In this document: positions 23,201 to 30,393 of the stretch, one piece after another
How positions within the stretch are numbered: position 1 is the first letter of the stretch
How the letters are laid out: every line of letters begins with the position of its first letter
Source of the DNA: VRUE01 sp050258095
Lineage (GTDB): Bacteria; Actinomycetota; Thermoleophilia; Solirubrobacterales; 70-9
Assembly (NCBI GenBank): GCA_050258095.1
Contig: JBLMYD010000092.1
Span: forward strand, 1-38,022
Reading direction: 5' to 3'
DNA length: 38,022 bases
Translations under genes and position numbers: made by a program
The notes under the pieces: model-generated
Told to the model about the DNA's origin: nothing
Databases searched by the model: none
Seen by the model: the letters and a program-made list of their open reading frames with translations, nothing else

Positions 23201-23893
23201 CCCGTCCTCCTCCCCTGCCGCGAGGCCTTCCTCTATGACTCAGCCAGCGGGCACCTCACCTGCCCCTCCTGCAACCCGACCGGCGAAGCGCCGCTCGGCC
23301 CCTCGACCCTGCGGCGGATCGGTGCCGCCGGAGAATGGCAGCCCCAGTCGCGCTACCTGACCGACTCCGGTCGCCTCTACTTCGACAGCCAGGACCGCCT
23401 CTCCCCGCGCGATGTCAACGGCCGCGTCGAAGACGTCTATGAGGCAGAGCCCCAGGGCACGGGCTCCTGTGTAAGAGCAACGGGCTGCGTGAGCCTGATC
23501 TCCCCCGGCACCGGCGCCGTGGACTCCAACCTGCTCGCCGTTGACGAAACGGGGGCCAACGTCTTCTTCACCTCCCGCGAAGCGCTGGTGCCCTCCGACA
23601 GCGACGAACTGGTCGACCTCTACGACGCCCGCGAAGGCGGCGGCTTCGCGGGCGAAACCGAAACCCAGCCGGCCGAATGCCTGGGCGAAGCCTGCCAGCC
23701 GCCGGTCTCCGCGCCCAACGACTCGACGCCGGGCTCGGCGAGCTTCGAAGGGGCCGGCAACGTGCACGAAGAACCGGCGGTGCGAAAGCCCCGTCGCTGC
23801 GCCAAGAGCAAGGTCCGCCGGCACGGCAGGTGCGTGGCCAGGCACCGCAAGCACCGCCGGCACGCCAGGCGCAACCGCAGAGGCGCCCGATGA
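20270..23893 (+). CDS. Large secreted protein, TolB/FN3-like (RAYELVSP family)
   Basis: 1207 residues from ATG 20270, chosen over the upstream TTG/ATG because GAGAGGAACGGGA lies just before it and the signal peptide (RRAGIGRLGLLALIGALATL...ASA) then starts normally. Blades like GVAVDPATGDVYVRN and GAIAVDAAGTVYLND come first. A fibronectin-III-like part (ATATSATLRAQIDPQG) is near residue 430-540. Then follows NRAYELVSPARKNGGEVFPA, a signature I associate with Solirubrobacterales secreted proteins, and TolB-like motifs (SPNGRYLAFAS, HPVSADGSRVFWS). The C terminus is a cysteine-flanked basic tail (RRCAKSKVRRHGRC, then Arg/His-rich). It overlaps the next gene by ATGA. Surface role inferred. Confidence 0.82.
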   Translation: MGAMRRAGIGRLGLLALIGALATLLLLPSLASADYEQVPEHFGASGEAEQLQNALGMAVNASGAGGVAAGSLYVVGRNHRVVRYAPGKEGEEPAFEEAWGWGVGSDEEGAPSSGYERCGPALSTEPALHTYHRCKPANPNAPFGGEEVGHFEALAGVAVDPATGDVYVRNSSFAGSKRKHHLIEVFTATGTPVGEGFGDAGSEGPPPESIAEGPEKVHYAFPTEGAIAVDAAGTVYLNDADYNGVEPRQVRVMSFKPCSPGEYGSYCYAEGKDIRMRPPLLSRIALVGSDRLVVANEEEIREYPLGVENATPLCDMSVSGRLYAMTANQATGEVFYYRFSDKSIHRLGPCDPETGEFGGELQQKMKPVPATGAIYALAVNPTLHWGDLRPEGVLYTVDAEEHAGTPPQLGIGDVLAPAKLLGPAIEAESVANATATSATLRAQIDPQGFAVSYSFQYLLAVTYEAQREAAEGEGKSTEEAEEAAFAGALEAPAGGGTLTSGAIATAAIASLSPDSAYRFRVLAGSHCAGPSAPLCESQGEAAAFATYPTASAPPPDNRAYELVSPARKNGGEVFPADPRVSSCDYECKPPGATNSQIFPMQSAPNGDSVTYMGYAFSSEEGAAVFNSYVSRRGASGWQTQAMSPALLGTSAGRHLTYDPQLGAGTISQASPVLAAGAPEGYADLYLEGEAGPESLTPLLTAPPPNRGAGGLTLEYAGASPDYSCQYFAANDALTAKTVFAPAPPDPTSSGRDLYQWCNGALKLVNVLPGNASVAASSSFASKGPDAHPVSADGSRVFWSASSNVYVREGGEKTLQLAHAGAFLTASADGTQVLFADGCLYSLTSKACADLTQDKKGFLGILGQGEAEGKISRLYFVDSAVLPGSGQNERGQAAEAAKPNLYLYEQGKGTSFITTLLTTDGGGGVEGLEDWAISPAQRTAEASPNGRYLAFASTAPLTGYDNVGCEHEEFDFELAEYVPVLLPCREAFLYDSASGHLTCPSCNPTGEAPLGPSTLRRIGAAGEWQPQSRYLTDSGRLYFDSQDRLSPRDVNGRVEDVYEAEPQGTGSCVRATGCVSLISPGTGAVDSNLLAVDETGANVFFTSREALVPSDSDELVDLYDAREGGGFAGETETQPAECLGEACQPPVSAPNDSTPGSASFEGAGNVHEEPAVRKPRRCAKSKVRRHGRCVARHRKHRRHARRNRRGAR

Positions 23894-26733
23894 AGCCCGC
23901 CCGCACGCTCGCCACGCTCGCCGCCGCCGCGGCGCTCCTGGCCTGGCCCGCAGCCGCCCAGGCGGGGAGCTTCGGGATCGAACCGGGCTCGCTCACGACC
24001 ACCGCCCTCGCGAGCGAAGGCGGCGTCCTCGACAGCCAGGCCTCCTCGCACCCCTACTCCTGGACGCTCGCCTTCAAGCTCAACACCGACAAAGAAGGCC
24101 ACTCCGAAGGCGGCGAAATGCGCGACGTCCTGATCGACCTGCCCGCCGGGCTGGTCGGCGACCCCTTCGCCGTGCCGCGCTGCACGCGCCAGGAATTCGA
24201 GGGCTTTGGCCCGAATTGCTCGCCCAACACCCAGGTCGGCATCCTCAAGGCCAACGTCCCCGGCCTCGGCTTCGTCACCGGCCCGATCTATGACATGGTG
24301 CCGCTGCCGGGCACGGCCGCCCAGCTCGGTTTCTCGGCCACCGGCCTGAACGCGCTGCAAAACGTCTCGGTCCTGACCGAAGCCGGCTACGGCCTGCACG
24401 TCGCGACCAACGGCCTGCCGCTGGAAGTGACCTCGGTGGAAGCGACGGTCTGGGGCACGCCCGCCGACGAATCCCACGACGACGAACGCGGCCTCGTCCC
24501 CGCCGAAGGGGGGGTCCCCTACGTCGGCCCCCACTTGCCCTTCCTGACGATGCCCGCGCAGTGCTCTGTGCCGCTGGCGACGAGGGTCGCGGTCGACTCC
24601 AAGCTCGCCCCGGGCGTCTATGACACCGCCACCGCCTACTCGCTTGACACCGGCGGCAACCCGGCCGCCCAGGACGGCTGCGCGAGCGTCCCCTTCAAGC
24701 CCCAGATCGCCTCGCAGCTGACGAGCAAGCTCACCGGAAGCCCGGCGGGCCTCGACTTCGAACTGAAGCTGCCGAACGAAGGGCTCAAAAACCCCGGCGG
24801 CGTCGCCGAAACCGAGCCGCGCAAGGCCGTCGTCACCCTGCCCGAAGGGGTGACGGTCAACCCCTCCTTCGCCGAAGGCACGGGCGTCTGCACGAAAGCC
24901 CAGTACGAAGAAGAGCAGCTGGAAACAAAAGCCGGGCAGGGCTGCCCGCAAGCGGCCAAGCTCGGCAGCCTCGTAGTGCACTCGCCGCTGCTCGAAGAAG
25001 CCGTCGAAGGCGCCCTCTACGTCGCCGCCCCCTACGAAAACCCCTTCGGCACCCTCACCGCCCTCTACATGGTCGCGAGGGCACCCGAACGCGGCATCCT
25101 CGTCAAGCAGGCGGGCCGGGTCGCCTTCGACCACGAAACCGGGCAGATCACCTCGACCTTCGAAGGCCTGCCGCCCTTGCCCTTCTCCGACTTCAAGCTG
25201 CACTTCCGCGAAGGGCCCAGGGCGCCGCTGGTCTCCCCGCCCGCCTGCGGCGAATATCAGACCACGGCCAAGTTCACCCCCTTCAGCGCCACCTCCGACG
25301 CCGAAGCGGTGGAGAAGACCGCCTCCTTCCAGATCGAAGCGGGCGCCGACGGCGGCGCCTGCCCCACCGGCGGCCTGCCGCCCTTCAAACCGGGCCTTAT
25401 CGCCGGCACGCTCAACAACGCCGCCGGCTCCTTCAGCCCCTTCTACCTGCGCCTGCAGCGCACAGACGCCGAACAAGAGATCACCCACTTCTCGATCAAG
25501 CTGCCGCCCGGGCTGACCGGCAAGCTCGCCGGCATCCCCTACTGCCCCGAGGCGGGCATCGCGCAGGCCAAGTCAAGAGAAGGGGCGATGCTGGGCGGCA
25601 GCGCGGAGCTGGAAGACCCCTCCTGCCCGGCGGCATCGCAGATCGGCCGCACCCTGGTCGGCGCCGGCGTCGGCACGGTGCTCGTCTACGTCCCCGGCAA
25701 GGTCTACCTCGCCGGCCCCTACAACGGCTCCAACCTCTCGATCGTCGCGATCACCGCCGCCAAGGCGGGGCCCTTCGACCTCGGCACCGTCGTCGTTAGA
25801 GAGGCGCTGCGGATCAACCCCGAAACCGCCGAAGTCTTCATCGACGCCACCGGCTCGGACCCGATCCCCCACATCATCGAAGGCGTGCCCGTGCACCTGC
25901 GCGACATCCGCGCCTACGTCGATCGGCCCGAATTCACCCTCAACCCGACCGACTGCGAACCGACCTCGGTCGCCTCCACGGTGCTCGGATCGGGCCTTGA
26001 CTTCGCCTCCGAAGCCGACGACAACCCGGTCACGGTCGCCTCGCGCTTCCAGGCCGCCGATTGCGCCGCATTGCCCTTCAAGCCGCGGCTCTCGTTGCGC
26101 CTGATCGGCTCGACCAAACGCGGCGGCTTCCCCAAGTTCGTCTCCCACCTACAGATGAACGGGATCGGCGAAGCGGGCATCGCCCGCGCCCAGATCCTCC
26201 TGCCTCACAGCGAGTTCATCGCCAACGCCCACTTCAACAACATCTGCACCCGGGTGCAGTTCGCCGAAGGGGCGGGCAACGGGGCGAACTGCCCGGCGGG
26301 AAGCATCTACGGCTACGCGAAGGCGAGCACGCCGTTGCTCTCAGAACCGCTGGAAGGGCCGGTGATGCTGCGCTCCAACCCCGAACGCAAGCTGCCCGAC
26401 GTCGTCGCCGCCCTGCACAACTCCCAGGTCGCCTTCGATTTGGTCGGCAACGTCGACTCGGTCAAGGGCCAGCTGCGCACGACCTTCGCCAACTCCCCCG
26501 ACGCCCCGGTCACCTCCTTCGACCTGGTGATGGCGGGCGGCAAGAAGGGCCTGTTCGAAAACTCGGCCGACCTCTGCGAACGAAAGCACCGCGCCACGCT
26601 CGCCTTCGGCGGCCAGAACGGCAAGTACTACCGCTCGCGTCCCGTCCTGCGGGTCACCTGCAAGCACAAGGGGCGAAAGCACCGCCGCCATCACAAGCGG
26701 GGTAGGCGCGCCAAGCGCAGGAGCATCCGGTGA
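23890..26733 (+). CDS. Large secreted protein of unknown function with basic tail
   Basis: 947 residues from the ATG that overlaps the previous stop (ATGA). Signal peptide: MKPARTLATLAAAAALLAWP, cleaved near AQA-G. The mature part repeats a module in which a DLPAGLVGDP or KLPPGLTGKLAGIPYC segment is followed by CSPNTQVG or CPAASQIGR, so it is built of at least three related units (near residues 65, 285 and 540). The end is CKHKGRKHRRHHKRGRR, a His/Lys/Arg-rich tail like that of gene 2. Glu is mostly GAA. I know this type of protein from Solirubrobacterales genomes as hypothetical only. Co-transcription with gene 2 is very likely. Confidence 0.75.
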   Translation: MKPARTLATLAAAAALLAWPAAAQAGSFGIEPGSLTTTALASEGGVLDSQASSHPYSWTLAFKLNTDKEGHSEGGEMRDVLIDLPAGLVGDPFAVPRCTRQEFEGFGPNCSPNTQVGILKANVPGLGFVTGPIYDMVPLPGTAAQLGFSATGLNALQNVSVLTEAGYGLHVATNGLPLEVTSVEATVWGTPADESHDDERGLVPAEGGVPYVGPHLPFLTMPAQCSVPLATRVAVDSKLAPGVYDTATAYSLDTGGNPAAQDGCASVPFKPQIASQLTSKLTGSPAGLDFELKLPNEGLKNPGGVAETEPRKAVVTLPEGVTVNPSFAEGTGVCTKAQYEEEQLETKAGQGCPQAAKLGSLVVHSPLLEEAVEGALYVAAPYENPFGTLTALYMVARAPERGILVKQAGRVAFDHETGQITSTFEGLPPLPFSDFKLHFREGPRAPLVSPPACGEYQTTAKFTPFSATSDAEAVEKTASFQIEAGADGGACPTGGLPPFKPGLIAGTLNNAAGSFSPFYLRLQRTDAEQEITHFSIKLPPGLTGKLAGIPYCPEAGIAQAKSREGAMLGGSAELEDPSCPAASQIGRTLVGAGVGTVLVYVPGKVYLAGPYNGSNLSIVAITAAKAGPFDLGTVVVREALRINPETAEVFIDATGSDPIPHIIEGVPVHLRDIRAYVDRPEFTLNPTDCEPTSVASTVLGSGLDFASEADDNPVTVASRFQAADCAALPFKPRLSLRLIGSTKRGGFPKFVSHLQMNGIGEAGIARAQILLPHSEFIANAHFNNICTRVQFAEGAGNGANCPAGSIYGYAKASTPLLSEPLEGPVMLRSNPERKLPDVVAALHNSQVAFDLVGNVDSVKGQLRTTFANSPDAPVTSFDLVMAGGKKGLFENSADLCERKHRATLAFGGQNGKYYRSRPVLRVTCKHKGRKHRRHHKRGRRAKRRSIR

Positions 26734-26741
26734 GCGCCCGC

Positions 26742-27053
26742 TCAGCCACAGGCCGTTGCCCGCGCCAGGGCCCGGCAGACCTCGTCCATCTTCTCGGGAC
26801 CAAGCCCGGTGATCAGCTCGGTCAGATGCGACTTGCGGGCCAGCGCGACGTTGTCGAGACTGATCGCGGAGTCGTGCGGCATTCCCTCTTCGCGGCTGAC
26901 CTGCACCTCGGTGGGAATGCCCTGGATCGTCCCGGTAGACGGTGCAACGACCAGCTTGTTGAGCCTGCCGATCGCCTCGTCCCGAGTCAGGATCACGACG
27001 GGGCGCACCTTCTCTTCGGGCGGCTCATGCCACCAGACCTCGCCCCGCCTCAT
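26742..27053 (-). CDS. mazF: MazF/PemK-type mRNA interferase toxin
   Basis: 103 residues, standard MazF length: MRRGEVWWHEPPEEKVRPVV opens the first strands (RGEVWW, K-x-RPVVIL), with LVVAPSTGTIQGIPTEV and SAISLDNVALARKSHLTELI following; the RPVVIL strand and the T-S/T turn are where MazF binds and cuts RNA. The ATG at 27053 is two bases after the antitoxin stop. The pair lies on the minus strand between plus-strand secreted genes 3 and 4 and ends only eight bases from gene 3. It looks intact. Confidence 0.92.
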   Translation of the reverse strand: MRRGEVWWHEPPEEKVRPVVILTRDEAIGRLNKLVVAPSTGTIQGIPTEVQVSREEGMPHDSAISLDNVALARKSHLTELITGLGPEKMDEVCRALARATACG

Positions 27054-27055
27054 AC

Positions 27056-27256
27056 TCAGCGGTACTTCTCCCAGGAGAAGCCGGCCTTTGCCTCCTGCTC
27101 ATCTAGGTGGCTGAACACGCCGCGAGTGACCGCGTCCCCCCAGGTCTCCAGATCGCCCCACGGATCCTCGTTGCCGTGCACCATCCGCAGTGCGACAGCG
27201 GCCTGCGCCTCGCTCCAGTGTGGGGCCTCCTTGAGCAGTTGCTCCTTCGCGGTCAC
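27056..27256 (-). CDS. Small antitoxin partner of mazF
   Basis: 66 residues from GTG 27256: TAKEQLLKEAPHWSEAQAAV is a helix, and the rest (NEDPWGDLETWGDAVTRGVF, then acidic AGFSWEKYR) is a plausible toxin-binding tail. In many MazF pairs of this sort the antitoxin is a short helical protein not related to MazE. GTG was chosen because TAGAAT lies seven bases upstream and because longer starts run into the divergent secreted gene. The stop is two bases before mazF. Confidence 0.75.
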   Translation of the reverse strand: MTAKEQLLKEAPHWSEAQAAVALRMVHGNEDPWGDLETWGDAVTRGVFSHLDEQEAKAGFSWEKYR

Positions 27257-27263
27257 GGAGCGA

Positions 27264-27269
27264 ATTCTA
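27264..27269 (-). promoter_or_regulatory. -10 element TAGAAT of the antitoxin-mazF pair
   Basis: Minus-strand TAGAAT, seven bases before GTG 27256. It is the best match to TATAAT among the leaderless-type sites and lies in a 54-base divergent gap to the secreted gene at 27311. Confidence 0.6.
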
Positions 27270-27310
27270 CCGCCCACGCCGGCATCCACCACCACGCCCG
27301 GAGCCCGTCG

Positions 27311-29137
27311 ATGACCAGGCTCCCCAGCTTGCTCAAGCTCTGCGCCATCCTTGCCGTGGTGGCCGGGGCCGTCTGGATGCCCACCGCAGCCCAAGCCGCC
27401 TCCCAGACCCTCTCAGTCGAAAAGACCGGTGCCGGAACCGGCACGGTGACGAGCGAACCGGCGGGGATCGAGTGCGGGGAAACCTGCGCCGCCGCCTTCG
27501 CCGAAGGTGCGACCGTCCTGCTCGCCGCCGTCGCCGGCCCCAACAGCGCCGCGGTCAAATGGTCAGGCTGCGATGTGGTCAACATCGAAAACCGCTGCAA
27601 GGTGACGATGAGCTCGGCAAGGAAAGTGATCGCCTCCTTTGCCCTGATCAAGCGCAAGCTGACAGTCGAAGAGCCGGGCACGGGCACCGGCACGGTCACC
27701 TCCCAACCGGCGGGGATCGATTGCGGCGCGGTCTGCTCGGCCGAATACGACCACGGCGCCGAAGTCCTCCTCACCGCAACCCCCGCCCCCTACACCGAAG
27801 CGGTCAAATGGGCCGGTTGTGACTCAGTCGACGGCGAAGGCCGCTGCGAGGTGACGATGGCGGGCGCCAAAACGGTGAGCGCCACTTTCAACCTGCGCCC
27901 GCAGACGCTGAAGGTGACCAAGGGCGGCCTCGGCGCCGGCACGGTCACCTCCAAACCGGCGGGGATCACCTGCGGGGGCTCCTGCTCCGCGGTCTTCGGC
28001 GAAGGGCAGACGATCACCCTGAGCGGCGCCGCAGGCGCCGGCACCCTGCCCGTGCAGTGGTCGGGCTGCGACTCGGTCGACGCCGAAGATCGCTGCCTGG
28101 TGAGGATGAGCGAAGCAAGGGAAGTCGGCGCCCTCTTCAACGTCGAAGGCCCGACCCTGACGATCGCCAAGCAGGGCGACGGCACGGGCACGGTGAGTAG
28201 CTTCCCCGCCGCCCTGGACTGCGGCGCCGCCTGCGCGGTCAACTTCCCCCCGGGCCAGCAAGTGACGCTGAGCGGCGAAGCGGGCCTGCACACCGAGCCG
28301 GTCAAATGGTCGGGCTGCGACGAAGTCAAAGAAGGCAAGTGCATCGTGACGATGGCCTCGGCCCGGCAGGTGACCGCGAGCTTCGAGCTCGAACCGGGCT
28401 GGGTCACCTACACCCTCGCGGTCAACCTCAAGGGCACGGGAGCGGGCTCGGTGCAGAGCGTCCCGGGCGGCATCGCCTGTCCCGGGGACTGCGCCGAGGC
28501 CTACGTCTTCAAGACCCCCGTCACCCTGGTGGCCACGCCCGCCGCGGGCTCTGAGTTCGACCACTGGTCCGGTGGGGGCTGCTACGGCACCGGGCCCTGC
28601 GAAAGAAAGATCAACTCCGACCGCAAAGTCAACGCCGTCTTCACCGCGATCGGCACCCGCACCCTGACCGTCAACCTGGCGGGAAGCGGCTCGGGCACGG
28701 TGATCGGCAAGCCGACCGGGACGCTCTCCTGCACGCAGAGCTGCTCGACCGAGGTCGACGCCTCGGTCAAAGTCGGCCTGCACGCCAGCGCCTCTCCGGG
28801 CTCGACCTTCGCCGGCTGGTCGGGGGAAGGCTGCGCGGGCACCGGGGCCTGCAAGGTGCTGATGAACGAAGCGCGCAACGTCACCGCCCACTTCGCCAAG
28901 AGCTCCTCTCCCTCCGCCACCAAGTGCCGCGTGCCCAGGCTGGGGGGCAAGACCCTGGCCCAGGCCAAGAAGGCCCTGCGCCGCTCCCACTGCGCGCTGG
29001 GCAAGGTCAGCAAGCCCAAGGGCAAGGGCAAGCTCGTCGTGCGCTCCTCAAAGCCCGGCGCGGGAGCGCTCCGCTCAGCGGGGGCAAGGGTTAACGTCAG
29101 GCTGGTGCGTGCCAAGACAAAGAAGAAGAGGCATTAG
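27311..29137 (+). CDS. Secreted protein: six InlB-like repeats and a PASTA domain
   Basis: 608 residues from ATG 27311. The signal peptide (MTRLPSLLKLCAILAVVAGA) ends near AQA-A at 29/30. Six divergent InlB-like B-repeats start near residues 34, 117, 200, 283, 371 and 454, about 83 residues apart, each with GTGTVTS-like, P-x-G-I-x-C, WSGC(D) and M-x-x-A-R-x-V-x-A-x-F positions and paired Cys. From about 538 a PASTA-like domain follows (CRVPRLGGKTLAQAKKALRR and SKPGAGALRSAGARVNVRLV), which in other proteins binds peptidoglycan or muropeptides. The end is a Lys-rich KTKKKRH. Probably wall-associated. It is separated from gene 3 by the inverted mazF pair and so needs its own promoter. Confidence 0.85.
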   Translation: MTRLPSLLKLCAILAVVAGAVWMPTAAQAASQTLSVEKTGAGTGTVTSEPAGIECGETCAAAFAEGATVLLAAVAGPNSAAVKWSGCDVVNIENRCKVTMSSARKVIASFALIKRKLTVEEPGTGTGTVTSQPAGIDCGAVCSAEYDHGAEVLLTATPAPYTEAVKWAGCDSVDGEGRCEVTMAGAKTVSATFNLRPQTLKVTKGGLGAGTVTSKPAGITCGGSCSAVFGEGQTITLSGAAGAGTLPVQWSGCDSVDAEDRCLVRMSEAREVGALFNVEGPTLTIAKQGDGTGTVSSFPAALDCGAACAVNFPPGQQVTLSGEAGLHTEPVKWSGCDEVKEGKCIVTMASARQVTASFELEPGWVTYTLAVNLKGTGAGSVQSVPGGIACPGDCAEAYVFKTPVTLVATPAAGSEFDHWSGGGCYGTGPCERKINSDRKVNAVFTAIGTRTLTVNLAGSGSGTVIGKPTGTLSCTQSCSTEVDASVKVGLHASASPGSTFAGWSGEGCAGTGACKVLMNEARNVTAHFAKSSSPSATKCRVPRLGGKTLAQAKKALRRSHCALGKVSKPKGKGKLVVRSSKPGAGALRSAGARVNVRLVRAKTKKKRH

Positions 29138-29140
29138 GAG

Positions 29141-29614
29141 ATGAACCTGCAACCCGGCCTCTCCCTCGCCCAGGCGCCGGCCCCCGCCGCGCCGCCTGGG
29201 CCCCTGGGCGAGCGCCTCGCCGCCACCCCGCGGCTTGCCAGCGAGGCGCTCTGCCGGGCGCTCAACCAGGGCGACACGGAGGCCGCCCTGGCCTGCTTTG
29301 CGCCGGGCGCGGTCCTGGTCGGCCCCGAGGGCACCGCGACCCAGGGCGAGGCGGCGCTGCGCGCCGCCCTCGATGAGCTGATCGCCGCCGGCGCCGAGGT
29401 GCGGATCGAGCTGCGCGGCGTCCTCGTCGCCGGGGACACCGCCCTCGCCCACGAGCGCTGGGCGATCTCACGTGGTGGCGTCCCCGACCAGGGGCTCTCC
29501 CGCTCGCCCGCTCCCAGCCTCGTCCTGCGCTGCCTGGGGGGCGAGTGGAAGATCGCGATCGCCGCCCCCTGGGGCCAGCCGGCCCGCCCGCCGTTGGAAG
29601 CGGTTTGGCCTTGA
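29141..29614 (+). CDS. NTF2-like/SnoaL-like protein
   Basis: 157 residues, starting four bases after the previous stop with AGGAG just before the ATG. After a Pro/Ala-rich start, residues 33-140 (ALCRALNQGDTEAALACFAP, AVLVGPEGTATQGEAALRAAL, VLVAGDTALAHERWAI, LVLRCLGGEWKIAIAAPWG) show the cone-shaped NTF2/DUF4440 pattern: N-terminal helices, then a beta sheet that forms a pocket. Families with this fold include ketosteroid isomerases, polyketide cyclases and small-molecule binders; no catalytic residues can be named. It returns to GAG codons, unlike the four genes before it. The last five codons (EAVWP) are echoed at 30337-30352. Confidence 0.75.
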   Translation: MNLQPGLSLAQAPAPAAPPGPLGERLAATPRLASEALCRALNQGDTEAALACFAPGAVLVGPEGTATQGEAALRAALDELIAAGAEVRIELRGVLVAGDTALAHERWAISRGGVPDQGLSRSPAPSLVLRCLGGEWKIAIAAPWGQPARPPLEAVWP

Positions 29615-29615
29615 G
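29600..29615 (+). repeat. 16-base direct repeat, copy 1
   Basis: GCGGTTTGGCCTTGAG at the end of the NTF2-like gene recurs exactly at 30337-30352. The next 14 bases are weakly alike (9 of 14). The two copies enclose the decayed DUF4143 ATPase. Confidence 0.65.
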
Positions 29616-29627
29616 GTCAGGAAGGCG

Positions 29628-30278
29628 TCAGGCGTGGCGGATCTCCGCGCATAGCTCGGCCAGGCCTATCGCCCAGGTTCGCGGGGCCAGGCGGTAGCGC
29701 TCGCTGCCCGGGTAGACGACGAAAGCGCGCTCGGGCTCGATGTCGTCGAGCGCCGAACGCACCCCTCGTTCGAGCTTCGGCGCCAGGCTGCGCTTGATCT
29801 CTACCGCCCACTCGCTTCCGTCGGACCAGGTCAGGACGAGGTCGACCTCGGCCCCGCCGCCGGTGCGGTAGAAGCTCGCCTCGACACGCTCGCCGGCCAC
29901 CGCGATCAGGTTCTCGATCGCCATGCCCTCCCAGCTCGGCCCGACCGCCGGATGTCCGAGCAGGGCGTCCTTGTCGGCGAGGCCGAGCAGGGCATGCACC
30001 AGACCGCTGTCGCGCACGTAGACCTTCGGCGAGCGGACCAGTCGCTTGCCGACGTTGGTCAGGCGCGGTGGCAGGCGGCGGACCAGGAGCAGGTCGACCA
30101 TCAGGTCGAGGTAGTGGCCGACGGTGGCGCCGCTGACGCCGAGGCTGCGCGCGAGCTGGGCCGCATTGAGGAGCCCACCTTGGTTGTGGGCGAGCAGGTC
30201 GATCGCGGTGGAGCCCAGCAGCAGGAACCTGCCGGCCCCCTTGCCTTCGCGGCGACCCCGGACTCGAGATCCTTGCAT
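29628..30278 (-). pseudogene. DUF4143-type ATPase with missing Walker A and internal deletion
   Basis: The frame starts with GSRVRGRREGKGAGRFLLLG, the sensor strand of the AAA_14 domain, so the Walker A and Walker B parts are gone. After GSTAIDLL it passes directly to AHNQGGLLNAAQLARSLGVS, which in intact members comes roughly 90-100 residues later; both sides of the joint have LL, so a short-homology deletion is likely. Then VGHYLDLMVDLLLVRRLPP, SPKVYVRDSGLVHALLG, GGAEVDLVL and WAVEIKRS (the DUF4143 nuclease-like D...ExK) are intact to the end. An ATP-independent product is conceivable, but I regard it as a remnant. Confidence 0.75.
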
Positions 30279-30336
30279 TTCTATAGCTGGACTTAAGATT
30301 TGCAAGGATAAATGGATCGGGACAGCCGCGCTGGTG

Positions 30337-30352
30337 GCGGTTTGGCCTTGAG
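30337..30352 (+). repeat. 16-base direct repeat, copy 2
   Basis: Exact second copy of GCGGTTTGGCCTTGAG (29600-29615), reading VAVWP and stop in the same frame sense as the NTF2-like gene end. Confidence 0.65.
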
Positions 30353-30380
30353 CTGAGGAGGCGGTCTCCGCCTCGCGCCC

Positions 30381-30386
30381 TATCCT
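30381..30386 (+). promoter_or_regulatory. -10 element TATCCT of the MNT/HEPN pair
   Basis: TATCCT, seven bases, ATG 30394. Same hexamer as upstream of the AbrB antitoxin at 16972. Confidence 0.55.
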
Positions 30387-30393
30387 CAACTGG

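Noticed and set aside
23620..25488. Long minus-strand frame opposite secreted gene 3
   Set aside because: Gly/Ala/Val-rich antisense shadow without domain or start signal.
30294..30336. Small gene in the AT-rich stretch behind the broken ATPase
   Set aside because: Too short, no start signal, and the end of its frame is just the duplicated NTF2-gene tail.
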